From NCBI RefSeq assembly GCF_000717745.1, contig NZ_JOBH01000010.1, positions 310,001 through 374,000 on the forward strand: a stretch of 64,000 bases of DNA, in the 5' to 3' direction. This document shows positions 26,296-36,797 of this stretch, piece by piece. The position numbers and the translations under genes were made by a program. Position 1 is the first letter of the stretch; each line of letters begins with the position of its first letter. The stretch comes from Streptomyces violens (GTDB lineage Bacteria > Actinomycetota > Actinomycetes > Streptomycetales > Streptomycetaceae). The notes beneath the pieces were generated by a model. It did no database searches and had not been told where the DNA came from. It saw nothing but the letters and a program-made list of their open reading frames with translations.

Positions 26296-27162
26296 TTACG
26301 CCAGTTTCAGCAGATTCCTCACCTGCTTGGGGCGATTCGTAATGATTGCGTCCACTCCGAGCTCGCGGCAGAGGGCGACGTCCGCCTCCTCGTTCACCGT
26401 CCACACGTGCACCTCGTGGCCCGCGTGGTGCGCCTTGGCCACGTAGTCGGGGTGCGCGCGCAGTATCCGGATACTCGGCCCCGCGATCTGTACTCCAGGG
26501 GGCAGCCGCCCTTCCCGGTGCCGGGGGAGGATGAACTGCATGAGGTACACCGCGGGCACGGCCGGGGCCGCGGCCCGTACGCGCTGCAGTGAGCGGGCCG
26601 AGAAGCTCATGACGCGGACGGCGGACGGCGTACCGGCCGACGGCTTGGTGTGCCCGAACCGCTCCAGCAGCTCGACCAGCCGCTCCTCGACCTGGCCCGC
26701 CCACCGGGACGGGTGCTTGGTCTCGATGGCCAGCTCCACCCGGCGGCCGGCGTCGGCGACCAGTTCCAGCAGCCGCTCCAGGGTCAGTACGGACGTACGC
26801 TCGGTATCGCCCGCGGCTTCGTGGACGCTGCCCAGCTCCGGGTGGCGGCCGTCCGGCGCCTCGCCGGCCGCGTCGTCCTTCCAGGAGCCGAAGTCCAGCG
26901 CGGCCAGATCGGACAGCTCCAGGGCGGAGACGGCGCCGCGTCCGTTGGAGGTGCGGTTGATCCGGCGGTCGTGCACGCACACGAGATGGCCGTCGGCGGT
27001 CAGCCGGACGTCGCATTCCAGGGCGTCCGCGCCGTCCTCGATGGCCTTGCGGTACGCGGCCAGAGTGTGTTCCGGGGCGTCCTCGGAAGCCCCGCGGTGT
27101 GCGACGACGGAAATGGCGGGCGGGTCCGGGTGGACACCTTGTACCGAGCGCGCAGTGGTCAC
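26296..27162 (-). CDS. Glycerophosphodiester phosphodiesterase
   Basis: About 288 residues, a TIM-barrel GDPD that hydrolyses glycerophosphodiesters to glycerol 3-phosphate and an alcohol. Catalytic features in order: HRGASEDAPEHT (His-Arg, then Glu and His), DALECDVRLTADGHLVCVHD (metal Glu/Asp and the second catalytic His), LAIETKH (metal Glu), and the C-terminal VWTVNEE. No signal peptide is evident, so it is likely cytoplasmic. The GTG at 27162 gives VTTARSVQ; the alternative ATG at 27216 adds 18 residues. Neither has a strong ribosome site. Confidence 0.92.
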   Translation of the reverse strand: MTTARSVQGVHPDPPAISVVAHRGASEDAPEHTLAAYRKAIEDGADALECDVRLTADGHLVCVHDRRINRTSNGRGAVSALELSDLAALDFGSWKDDAAGEAPDGRHPELGSVHEAAGDTERTSVLTLERLLELVADAGRRVELAIETKHPSRWAGQVEERLVELLERFGHTKPSAGTPSAVRVMSFSARSLQRVRAAAPAVPAVYLMQFILPRHREGRLPPGVQIAGPSIRILRAHPDYVAKAHHAGHEVHVWTVNEEADVALCRELGVDAIITNRPKQVRNLLKLA

Positions 27163-27433
27163 CGAGTTATCGTGCCATCGCGCGGTGATGAGCCGTCCGG
27201 TCGGCACCCGAAGCATTCCCCGGGGATGCGCCGCAAATGTCCGGGATAAAGGATGAAGACAAGGTCACAGCCTCGGCTTACGGTGCCCTGACGCCCCGTG
27301 GGAAAGGCTTGAACCGGACACTCCCGTATAACGTCACGCCGACATGTCACCGTCAAGCCGATACGCCACGCATCGCTCGAACATGCCGGCCCCGTCATCG
27401 GGCCGGAATGGTCAGGAAGCTGAGGAGAGAGCT

Positions 27434-29098
<1,665 letters not shown>

Positions 29099-29282
29099 CG
29101 CGTGCACCTGGCCCGCAGGGGAGGTGGCTGACACGCGCCCGGCCCGCCCGGGGACCGCTGACGTGCGCGGACAGCACGCCCACCGATCCCGGCGACCGTC
29201 CGCTCGGACAGCGCACGGAGCGGCCTGACGCGCTACCCTGATCCCCGCGTCACCGTCGGCCGGCCGCCGACAGGTGCCGCGG

Positions 29283-29372
29283 GGAGGCTTGCCCGAGCGG
29301 CCTAAGGGAACAGTCTTGAAAACTGTCGTGGCGGCAACGTCACCGTGGGTTCAAATCCCACAGCCTCCGCCA
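29283..29372 (+). tRNA. tRNA-Ser(UGA)
   Basis: Acceptor GGAGGCT pairs with AGCCTCC (29362-29368), the anticodon loop CTTGAAA has anticodon TGA, a long variable arm is present, and the T-loop is GGTTCAAATCC. Discriminator G is at 29369 and CCA is encoded at 29370-29372. Reads UCA, UCG and UCU serine codons. Its 3' flank leads into a probably accessory segment. Confidence 0.95.
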
Positions 29373-29395
29373 CAGGCCACATAACTGCAGGCCAG

Positions 29396-29427
29396 AAGGG
29401 GTGCCCGAAGCGACCGGGCACCCCTTT
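29396..29427 (+). terminator. Terminator after tRNA-Ser(UGA)
   Basis: AAGGGGTGCCCG pairs with CGGGCACCCCTT, followed by TTTC: a classic stem with a short T-run, 24 bp past the tRNA. Confidence 0.8.
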
Positions 29428-29485
29428 CGCGTGCAAGGGCCGTCCCGAGCCCCCAGTCGCAAGCTCGTGACGAGTCGGGCGTTGG

Positions 29486-32224
29486 TCAGATGGTGGGTGG
29501 TGAGGGTTGCTGGGCCAGGTGGCGTTGCAGGTCTAGGTGGCGGAACTGGTAAACCGTTCCGACCTGGCGCAGCACGCCGCGATGCTCGTGCGCGTCCTGG
29601 AGGAACGTCATCAGGTGCCACGGGACTCGGCGTCGCAATGCCAGGTAGGCCTTGGTTATCACCCAGCCGCCCCATGCTGTCTGCTCGAGCCCGACCGCGA
29701 GGCCGGCCAGGAGCCCGAACCCGCCGCCCATGAACCCGAGCATGAGCCCGGTCACAAGTCCGCCCGTGAGCCCGGCCGCGAGTCCGAATCCGCCGCCCAC
29801 GAGGCCGCCCACGAGTTCGATCACGAGGAAGGTACGGCGGTCCTGGGCGAGCAGTGCCGCGGGTCCGGTCATGGTGGTCAGGTCGGCCTTCTCTCCCCTG
29901 AGCCCGGCCATGAGACCGACGGTGGGCCCGCCCGCGAGCCCGAAGGCGAGGCCCGCCCGGAGCGCGTCTGGGAACCCGATGCCAAGCATGATCCCGAACG
30001 AAATGCCGGCCAGGTGGCCGGCCACGAGCTGCACCCAGAGTCGGCGGGGTGACCAGCGCTGACGTGTACTCGGGACGCTCGAGGGCGTGGACCTGATTCC
30101 GAACACGAACCCGAACCCGAGCCCGACCATGAGCCCGAACACGAGCCAGGTCGCGAGCCCGCCCCGGCCGGCGACGAATGCCCCGAATACGAGCGCGGTC
30201 ACCACCCCGGCCACGAGCTGCCACCCGAGTCGGCGGGGTGACCAGCGCAGTCGCGTACTCGGGGCGCCCGAGGGCGTGGATCTGAGCCCGCGCATCAGCC
30301 CGAGCACGAGCCCGAACGCGATCCCGAACACAAGCGCGAACGCGAGTCCCATCACGATTCCGAACCCGAGCCCGGCCGCGAGCCCGGCCACGATTCCGAA
30401 CCCGAGCCCGGCCGCGAGCCCGGCCACGATTCCGAACCCGAGCCCGGCCGCGAGCCCACCCACGAGTCCGAATCCGAGTCCGGCCACGAGCTGCCGCCCG
30501 ACCCGGCGGGGTGACCAGTGCAGTTGTGTACTCGGGGCGCCCGAGGGCGTTGATCTGAGTCCGAGCAGGAGCCCGAATACGAGCCCGAGCCCGAGCCCGG
30601 ACCCGAGTCCGAACACGAGCCCGAAGACGAGTCCCGTCACGAGTCCGAACCCGAGTCCGGCCACGAGCTGGCCCCCGAGCCGGCGGGGTGACCAGTGCAG
30701 TCGTGTACTCGGGACGCCCGAGGGCGTAGACCTGAGCGCGACCATGAGCCCGAAGACGAGCCCGGCCCCGAGTCCACTGATGAACCAACCCACGAGCACG
30801 ACCACAACCCCGAGCATCAGGCGGCGGCCGGGCGCGGGGAGGGCGTGGGGGAGCTCCCACCAGGCCAGGTCGGGGCTGCCGCCACGCCGGGTCTCCAGGT
30901 GCCGGGCGAGGAAGACCAGGGAGCGGTGGGCTTGCGGGGTGGTCCAGCGGGACCGGCGCGGGTGGTGGGGGGCGTAGACGGCGGGGACGTAGGCGTTGAA
31001 CAGGTGCGCATTGAGGGCGGCCCGGCTGGGGAAGGCCGCGGTGTCGCAGAGCTCGTTCGGGTGGGGGATGACGTCGGGCGCTGCTGGGGTGTGCGGGCGG
31101 GGGTTGTAGATGGTGCGGGCCAGGAACAGGCCCAGGGGGGTGCTCAGAGCTTGTCCGACGGGGGCGTCGGTTCCCAGGTGCGTGACCACGGTGTTCCAGC
31201 GGTCGGCAGCGGGAGTGCACTCGCCACCGGCATCGTGGCGCAGGTAGGCGCCCGCTTGGCTTGCGGTGAGCGGCAGGAGATGAATGCCGGCAGCCCCGTT
31301 CAGCCGCACCATGGCATCCGGCTGGGTGAGGACGTTCCGGTAGGCGGCAACACGGCTGGCCACCACCAGAGGTTGCTTGGCGGGCAAAGCCCGGTTGAGG
31401 GCGTCGAGGGCCAAGGCGTGCAGTACGGGAGGGAGTTCATCGAAGCCGTCGAGGAGCGGCAGGATCAGCCGGGCATCCAGCAAGGCCTGGGCCAGGTCGA
31501 CCCGGGCGACACCGGGCGCGGCCGGCGGGGCCGGGGCGCGGAGTCCGGCATGGTCGCGTCGCAGCTGTTCGGCCAGCCAGTCCTTCAAGGGCTGGTGGGC
31601 GGGGTCCCAGGAGGCGAGCGAGAACAGCACCGGCACCGGGCCGCCACCCGTCCGCTGCGCGATCAGGTCGTGGAGCAGGCGAATGAGCAGCATGGTCTTG
31701 CCGGAGCCGGGCACGCCGAGGATCACCAGTCGGCGGGTGGGCACCCGCTGGGCGAACACCTCCCCGATCTGTCCGTCAGCGCCTGCCAGACCTGTGGCGT
31801 CCGTAGGCCACTGAGTGGGATCCCCCGGCGGCCCCCCGGGCCAGGCGCGGGCCACCTCGGTCAGCAACGCCCAGCGCTCGACCAGGTCCGCATCGGCGGC
31901 CCGCCAAGCGACCGGTAGCGGATAGGGGTCGTTCAGGCGGCGGATGGCGGCTTCGTCGTCCCACTGGTTTTTGACCGCTTGCGTGAGCTCGTCGGCGACC
32001 GTGTGCAGATCCACAAGGGGGAGGGCTTCGAATCGGTCGTGCTGGAAGGCCTTCCAGGCCAGGTAGGCGGGCGCCAACGTGGGGAGCAGCGTGGCCGCCG
32101 TCGTAGCTCTGCCCAACTCGAAGTACCAAGCCAGCGCCAGTGCGCCGCCCACGCCCAGCACCAGCGCCAGCAAGAACAGCACGCCCACATGGTTCGGCTT
32201 ACGCTCGCGCCCCGCAGCTGTCAC
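29486..32224 (-). CDS. NACHT-domain ATPase with repeated C-terminal membrane modules
   Basis: 912 residues. Two N-terminal hydrophobic segments (about 14-60) precede a NACHT STAND domain: Walker A GVPGSGKT at 170-177 and Walker B LILPLLDGFDELP at 253-265. From about 470 to 860 the protein is membrane-embedded and repetitive: four copies of RSTPSGxPSTxLxWSPRR alternate with Gly-rich hydrophobic blocks (GLGFGLVGGLAAG type). The C-terminus is a soluble tail. It fits NLR-like anti-phage or cell-death ATPases with a membrane-acting part, but the function is unproven. GTG 32224 has no ribosome site; CATAGT 8 nt upstream suggests a leaderless message. It lies next to tRNA-Ser. Confidence 0.85.
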   Translation of the reverse strand: MTAAGRERKPNHVGVLFLLALVLGVGGALALAWYFELGRATTAATLLPTLAPAYLAWKAFQHDRFEALPLVDLHTVADELTQAVKNQWDDEAAIRRLNDPYPLPVAWRAADADLVERWALLTEVARAWPGGPPGDPTQWPTDATGLAGADGQIGEVFAQRVPTRRLVILGVPGSGKTMLLIRLLHDLIAQRTGGGPVPVLFSLASWDPAHQPLKDWLAEQLRRDHAGLRAPAPPAAPGVARVDLAQALLDARLILPLLDGFDELPPVLHALALDALNRALPAKQPLVVASRVAAYRNVLTQPDAMVRLNGAAGIHLLPLTASQAGAYLRHDAGGECTPAADRWNTVVTHLGTDAPVGQALSTPLGLFLARTIYNPRPHTPAAPDVIPHPNELCDTAAFPSRAALNAHLFNAYVPAVYAPHHPRRSRWTTPQAHRSLVFLARHLETRRGGSPDLAWWELPHALPAPGRRLMLGVVVVLVGWFISGLGAGLVFGLMVALRSTPSGVPSTRLHWSPRRLGGQLVAGLGFGLVTGLVFGLVFGLGSGLGLGLVFGLLLGLRSTPSGAPSTQLHWSPRRVGRQLVAGLGFGLVGGLAAGLGFGIVAGLAAGLGFGIVAGLAAGLGFGIVMGLAFALVFGIAFGLVLGLMRGLRSTPSGAPSTRLRWSPRRLGWQLVAGVVTALVFGAFVAGRGGLATWLVFGLMVGLGFGFVFGIRSTPSSVPSTRQRWSPRRLWVQLVAGHLAGISFGIMLGIGFPDALRAGLAFGLAGGPTVGLMAGLRGEKADLTTMTGPAALLAQDRRTFLVIELVGGLVGGGFGLAAGLTGGLVTGLMLGFMGGGFGLLAGLAVGLEQTAWGGWVITKAYLALRRRVPWHLMTFLQDAHEHRGVLRQVGTVYQFRHLDLQRHLAQQPSPPTI
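30352..30480. repeat. 36-bp tandem repeats inside the NACHT gene
   Basis: At least three near-perfect copies of a 36-bp unit containing CCCGGCCGCGAGCCCGGCC and CACGATTCCGAA. On the coding strand each unit encodes LAAGLGFGIVAG, so membrane helices are being copied in exact 12-residue blocks. Recent slippage expansion is likely. Confidence 0.8.
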
Positions 32225-32394
32225 ATTCAGTAACTATGGCGTGATTCAACGGGCCTTGTGGCCTGTTCGTGGACAGAGGGAGTACAGGAAGTACAGCGAC
32301 GGGGCGCAGCTTTCTGACCATCGGCGACGCGTGAGACACCAGGGCCCCCGGAGCCGTATGTGCGTCGACGTACGGTGTGGGGGCGGTCGCCGCC

Positions 32395-34536
32395 CTATTC
32401 GCTGCAGCGGTGTGAGCTGTCGTGTGTGGCAATGCTGAGGGCGTGGGCGACGCAGTCCTCGGGGCGGGTTGCCAGTCCGGCCTTGTATGCCTGCTCGTAG
32501 GACGCGTCACCGATGGCCTCGCGAATCCGTTGTGCGCAGGCTTGCCGTGTGGCGATGAGCCCAGGTGTTCCCATCTGCGTCAGGCCGAAGGAGCGCCAGA
32601 GGGTGTCGGCGATGCCGAGCAGCCGCGCGGCTCGCTCCGGATCGATCGCGGCGACGGCCGGGGCCAGTGCGTCAAGGACCAGTGCGGCTCCCAAGGTGTC
32701 GTGCAGCCGCCACTTGATCTTGAGGGAGATGCGGGCGTGCCGGACGGCCGTGGCCGGATCGTCGTTGGCCAGCGCGGCCGTGGACAGGAAGTACAGGGCA
32801 TAGCCCCGCATCCACTGCTCGTCGCGCTCCTCGGTCTCTTGGTGCAGGGTGGTGGCCGTCGTCTCGGCCTGGTCGAACTGGCCCAGCTGAAGGTGGGCGA
32901 ACCACATGCTGCAGCGGATCAGGAACCTGGCGGCCAGAGATCCCCCACCGCAGTCGGGCGATCGGTTCGCCTCTTCAAGAAGGGCGATCGCATGGGCCGG
33001 CCTGCCGGTCATTGTCGGGTGCGTCCCTTTGAGGTAGAGCGCGGCCGCGGCCGCCGCCGGGTCGCCGAGTTGTTCGGCCATGGACGTGCAGATGCCGTGC
33101 AGTGCAGCGACGGCTTCGAAGTCGCCCTGGCCGAGGGCCACCAGCCCGCGGGCCAACAGGGCCCAGAAGCGTGCCGGGCCGGTTCCTGAATCCGGCTTCT
33201 TGCCGAGAGCCCGGTCCAGGTAGTGGTTCCCTTCGCGGAGGAAGCCGCAGCCAAACCAGAAGAACCACAGATTGCCCGACATCTCCAGCGCAGTGCGCGG
33301 GTCCGGGCGGTCCAGGCAGCGCTCGAGGGCACCGCGCAGGTTGGCGTGTTCGGCAGTCAGACGCTCGGACCAGGCCACCTGGTCGGGACCGAACCACTCC
33401 CGCTCGCCGGCGCGGGCCAGGTATCGGTAGTAGTCCCGGTGCCGCTCTTGAAGCCTGGTCTGTTCACCAAGCCTTGCGAGCCACTCCTGGCCGTACTCAC
33501 GGACGGTGTCCAGCATCGAGTAGCGGGGGCCACGGGTGGTGCCCGCCTGCTGGAGAATCGACTTGTTCACCAGCGCGGACAGCACCCCGGCCACACCCCC
33601 GGCGCGCAGTGGCTTGCCGGCGCAGACCCATTCCGCCGCCTCCTGCTCGAAGCCACCGACGAACACCGACAGGCGGGCCCAGGCCAGCCGCTCCGGCGAA
33701 GTGCACAGCTCGTGGCTCCAGCCGATCGTGGTCCGCAACGTCCGGTGCCGCGGTGACTTCGGACGCGACAGCGAGGCCGAGTCGTCGGCGAGCACCTCGA
33801 AGCGGGATTGCAACCGCCCCAGCAGCTCCGGCACGGGCAGGTCGGTCAGCCGGGCCGCGGCCAGTTCCAAGGCGAGCGGGATGCCGTCCAGCCGGCGGCA
33901 GATCTCCTCCACGTCCGCCCGGTTGCGCTCGGTCAGCGCGAAGCCCGGCACAGCGGCAGCGGCCCGCCGGACGAACAGGGCCACCGCCTCGCACGGCTCC
34001 TCCGGCCCGCCGACCGCCGCGTCGGTGGGAAGCGGGGGCAGGGGCAGCGGGGGCACCCGCAGCAGCCGCTCGCCGCGGATGGTCAGACGCTGCCGGCTGG
34101 TGGCCAGGATGCGCACGCCGGGCGCAGCGGCCAGCAATACCTCCACCGCCTGCGCACACGGCGGGAGGAGTTGTTCACACCCGTCGAAGAGCAGCAGCAG
34201 GCGCCGGTCCGCCAGCCACTCGCACAGCACCTCGTGCAGGGGGCGGGTGGTCTGATCGGCCAGCGGCAGCGCCTCGGCCACCACGCCGTACACCAGCTCC
34301 GGCTGTTGCAGGTCACCCAGTTCGACCAGCCAGATCCCGTCCGGGTAGTCCGCTCCCGCCGTCTCGCACGCCTGCCGGGCCAGGCGGGTCTTGCCCACTC
34401 CGCCGACACCCGTCAGCGTCGTCAGCCGAGAACCGGCCAATAGGCGCTTCAGGACCGCCAGTTCGGTCCGTCGCCCCACGAACTCCGTGGGCTCGGGCGG
34501 CACGTTACCCCTCGGTCCTCCCACGATTGCGCCCAT
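32395..34536 (-). CDS. AfsR/LuxR-like STAND ATPase lacking the DNA-binding domain
   Basis: 713 residues. The protein begins NVPPEPTEFVGRRTEL, then an ATPase with Walker A GVGGVGKT at 43-50, LLLLFDGCEQLLPP as Walker B, and RRLDGIPLALELAAARL as the GLPL-type motif. A winged-helix and alpha-helical TPR-like region continues to the end. Relatives of this type in Streptomyces normally finish with a LuxR HTH of about 60 residues; here the protein stops at ATHDSSHRCSE, where the HTH should begin. ATG 34536 has GAGGAGG at ideal spacing; a longer in-frame reading from 34722 lacks one. It may signal by protein contact instead of DNA binding. Confidence 0.85.
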   Translation of the reverse strand: MGAIVGGPRGNVPPEPTEFVGRRTELAVLKRLLAGSRLTTLTGVGGVGKTRLARQACETAGADYPDGIWLVELGDLQQPELVYGVVAEALPLADQTTRPLHEVLCEWLADRRLLLLFDGCEQLLPPCAQAVEVLLAAAPGVRILATSRQRLTIRGERLLRVPPLPLPPLPTDAAVGGPEEPCEAVALFVRRAAAAVPGFALTERNRADVEEICRRLDGIPLALELAAARLTDLPVPELLGRLQSRFEVLADDSASLSRPKSPRHRTLRTTIGWSHELCTSPERLAWARLSVFVGGFEQEAAEWVCAGKPLRAGGVAGVLSALVNKSILQQAGTTRGPRYSMLDTVREYGQEWLARLGEQTRLQERHRDYYRYLARAGEREWFGPDQVAWSERLTAEHANLRGALERCLDRPDPRTALEMSGNLWFFWFGCGFLREGNHYLDRALGKKPDSGTGPARFWALLARGLVALGQGDFEAVAALHGICTSMAEQLGDPAAAAAALYLKGTHPTMTGRPAHAIALLEEANRSPDCGGGSLAARFLIRCSMWFAHLQLGQFDQAETTATTLHQETEERDEQWMRGYALYFLSTAALANDDPATAVRHARISLKIKWRLHDTLGAALVLDALAPAVAAIDPERAARLLGIADTLWRSFGLTQMGTPGLIATRQACAQRIREAIGDASYEQAYKAGLATRPEDCVAHALSIATHDSSHRCSE

Positions 34537-34868
34537 GGAAGGCCTCCTCGGCACGTCACCTGGTCTCAGGAACGGCCAGTCTGACCGACACCGCCGCGGC
34601 CAGGGGTCTGTGACGGAAGTCGCCGCAACGAGACCAGTAAACGATCGTGCAGGACCGCTCATTGACCGGCTTCGAGATTCGGCTTCTGGGTCACGTGCGG
34701 ACGTTTGGCGAGCGGGGCTCACGCTTGCGGGGGAATCGGGGGTGGTTGTCGGTTCGGGGGGTGCGGCTTGGGCAGTTCTGGTGGCGCGACGTCGTCACGC
34801 AAAAGGCCCGGGGGGGTCGGCCAACCACCCAGGGGTTACCCGTACAAGTGGTTCCGCAGGAGGAAGTC
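34537..34868. other. 330-bp divergent intergenic region
   Basis: No gene supported. It lies between the divergent STAND ATPase and the small secreted protein and should hold both promoters. TTGACC at 34664 is the best -35-like hexamer on the plus strand, but no convincing -10 follows at the right distance. Confidence 0.35.
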
Positions 34869-35174
34869 ATGGCAAGCATCCGTACCGCTCGCACCATCGC
34901 CGCCGTTGCCGCGCTGCCGTTCGCAGCAGCCCTGTTCGCCGGGGTCGCGCATGCGGACAACGGCTCGTTCGCGTCGGCCGGGTCGGGGGCGGTGTCGGCG
35001 AGCCAGGAAGGCACCGGCGTCGGTAACGACAACAACGGCAATTCCACCACGACCCAGCAGGTCGCGAACGGGGACGGAGCGTCCAACCAGAACAACACCG
35101 CGAGCGTGAACGGCTCGGGGTTCACCCACGTCGACCAGTCGAACGCGACGGTGAACTTCACGAACCTCTGGTGA
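34869..35174 (+). CDS. Small secreted Asn/Gly/Ser-rich protein
   Basis: 101 residues. Signal peptide (IAAVAALPFAAALFAGVAHA) with cleavage after AHA. The mature 70 residues are rich in Asn, Gly, Ser, Thr and Gln (NDNNGNSTTTQQVANGDG, then NQNNTASVNG), have no Cys, and end in NFTNLW. The alternating polar composition recalls chaplin- or curlin-like self-assembling proteins, without matching either consensus. ATG 34869 has AGGAGGAAG upstream. A strong terminator follows, so it is probably monocistronic and could be highly expressed. Confidence 0.82.
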   Translation: MASIRTARTIAAVAALPFAAALFAGVAHADNGSFASAGSGAVSASQEGTGVGNDNNGNSTTTQQVANGDGASNQNNTASVNGSGFTHVDQSNATVNFTNLW

Positions 35175-35196
35175 CCTCTCCGGTGACCTGAGGAAG

Positions 35197-35232
35197 ACGG
35201 GCGGCCGGCGCTGGGGAGAGCCGGCCGCCCGT
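35197..35232 (+). terminator. Terminator after the small secreted-protein gene
   Basis: ACGGGCGGCCGGC (35197-35209) pairs perfectly with GCCGGCCGCCCGT (35220-35232), followed by ACCTTTGTATTTT. Confidence 0.85.
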
Positions 35233-35357
35233 ACCTTTGTATTTTCCTTCGCGCCTTTCTCTTCGCGCTTTCCTCTGTGCCTTGACAGTGAGCGGTTTCT
35301 GACGGACAGTCAGGGACCGCTCGTTCGTGTGTTGGTGGGTGCAGAGGGGGCGCGGCG

Positions 35358-36797
35358 GTGGGCGGTGCGGATTGCAGCCTCGATGAGCGGCTGAAGGCGT
35401 ACGCGGGGCGGGCCGCCATGGCCGGCGGGGTCGGCAAGGACCCGGTCAACGCGGCGATGATCCGGCACTGGTGCGAGGCGGTCGGCGACACCAACCCCGC
35501 GTACACCGGCGAGGCCCCGATCGCACCGCCCACCATGCTCCAGGCGTGGACCATGGGCGGGCTCTCCGGGCACATGGGCAGGTCGGCGGCGTACGACGAG
35601 CTGTTCGTGCTGTTGGACGGTGCCGGGTACACGGCGGTGGTCGCGACCGACTGCGAACAGGAGTACCTGCGGGCGCTGCGCCCGGGGGACGAGGTCCGCT
35701 TCGACGCGGTGATCGAGTCGGTGTCGGCGCGGAAGACGACGAAGTTGGGGGTCGGGTACTTCGTCACGACGAAGATGGATGTGTGGGTGGGAGGGGGCGG
35801 ACGGGACGGCGAGGGGGACGTCGTCGGGACGCATCGGTTTCGGATATTCAAGTACGCGCCGGATGGGGGAAGGTCCGCGGGGAAGGCGGGTGGGGCGCGC
35901 AAGGAGGCCGCGCGCCGGCCGCGGCCTGTGGTCAATCGGGACAATGCCGGGTTCTGGGCAGGGGTCGCTGAGAAGCGGCTGTTGATCCAGCGGTGCGGTG
36001 ACTGCGGGCGGCTGCGTTTTCCCTGGCTGCCGGGGTGCAACGGTTGCGGGAGTGAGAAGTGGGACACTGTTGAGGCGAGGGGCGACGGTGTCGTCTTTTC
36101 GTACGTGGTGATGCATCATCCGCCGTTTCCCGCCTTCGATCCGCCGTACGCGGTGGCGGTGATCGAGCTGGCCGAGGGGGTGCGGATGGTCAGCGATGTG
36201 GTCGGTGTGGGCCATGACGAGGTGCGGATCGGGATGCCCGTACGGCTGGAGTTCCAGCGGGTGGATGGGGAGGAGGGAGAGGAGGAAGAGGAATTGGTGC
36301 TGCCGGTGTTTCGCGCCGCTGAACCTGCCAGGGACGCCGAACCCGCCGAAACCGCCAGTGAACCCGCCGAACCCACCAGTGAAGCCACCGGCCCCGCCAG
36401 GCGCGAAGTACCCCCTCTGGTCGTACCGATCACCCGCACCCTGATAGTCGCCGGAGCGCTCGCCTCCCGGGACTACCAGGACGTGCATCACGATGCCGAG
36501 GCGGCCAGGGAGAAGGGGGCGCCGGACATCTTCATGAACATCCTCACCACTAATGGGTTGGTGGGGCGGTACATCACCGATCACTTCGGGCCCGGGTGCG
36601 TACTCCGCAAGGTGGCCATCCGGCTGGGAGCGCCCAACTACCCGGGGGACACGATGGTGTTGCGCGGCACCGTCACCGAGGCCGCGGAGAGTACCGGGGA
36701 CGGTACCGCGGTGGTGCGGGTGGTCGGGGAGAACGGTCTGGGGCGCCATGTGACCGGTACGGTCACCGTCGCGGTGGTCGGCGGGGGCGCCGTATGA
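35358..36797 (+). CDS. MaoC hotdog - DUF35 - MaoC hotdog fusion (ChsH2/ChsH1-like)
   Basis: 479 residues joining functions usually on two chains. Residues about 5-170 are a FAS1-type MaoC N-terminal hotdog. About 195-310 are a DUF35 unit: a rubredoxin-like zinc ribbon (CGDCGRLRFPWLPGCNGCGS) plus an OB fold that recruits acyl-CoA partners. A Glu/Pro/Ala linker (DAEPAETASEPAEPTSEA) leads to a second MaoC domain (about 350-479) with SRDYQDVHHD, the hydratase signature. In steroid degradation ChsH1-ChsH2 hydrate an enoyl-CoA side chain and the DUF35 part holds the aldolase Ltp2; an Ltp2-like gene overlaps here by four bases. GTG 35358 has GAGGGGG upstream. The substrate is unknown. Confidence 0.88.
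   Translation: MGGADCSLDERLKAYAGRAAMAGGVGKDPVNAAMIRHWCEAVGDTNPAYTGEAPIAPPTMLQAWTMGGLSGHMGRSAAYDELFVLLDGAGYTAVVATDCEQEYLRALRPGDEVRFDAVIESVSARKTTKLGVGYFVTTKMDVWVGGGGRDGEGDVVGTHRFRIFKYAPDGGRSAGKAGGARKEAARRPRPVVNRDNAGFWAGVAEKRLLIQRCGDCGRLRFPWLPGCNGCGSEKWDTVEARGDGVVFSYVVMHHPPFPAFDPPYAVAVIELAEGVRMVSDVVGVGHDEVRIGMPVRLEFQRVDGEEGEEEEELVLPVFRAAEPARDAEPAETASEPAEPTSEATGPARREVPPLVVPITRTLIVAGALASRDYQDVHHDAEAAREKGAPDIFMNILTTNGLVGRYITDHFGPGCVLRKVAIRLGAPNYPGDTMVLRGTVTEAAESTGDGTAVVRVVGENGLGRHVTGTVTVAVVGGGAV

Noticed and set aside
29340..31220. Arg/Ala-rich frames overlapping tRNA-Ser and the NACHT repeats
   Set aside because: They are frame shadows of the 36-bp and longer repeats in the NACHT gene, and one end lies in the tRNA.
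29362..35232. An integrated element with att sites bounded by the tRNA-Ser 3' end
   Set aside because: I found no integrase, excisionase or second copy of the tRNA end in the window, so only a possible old island is suggested.
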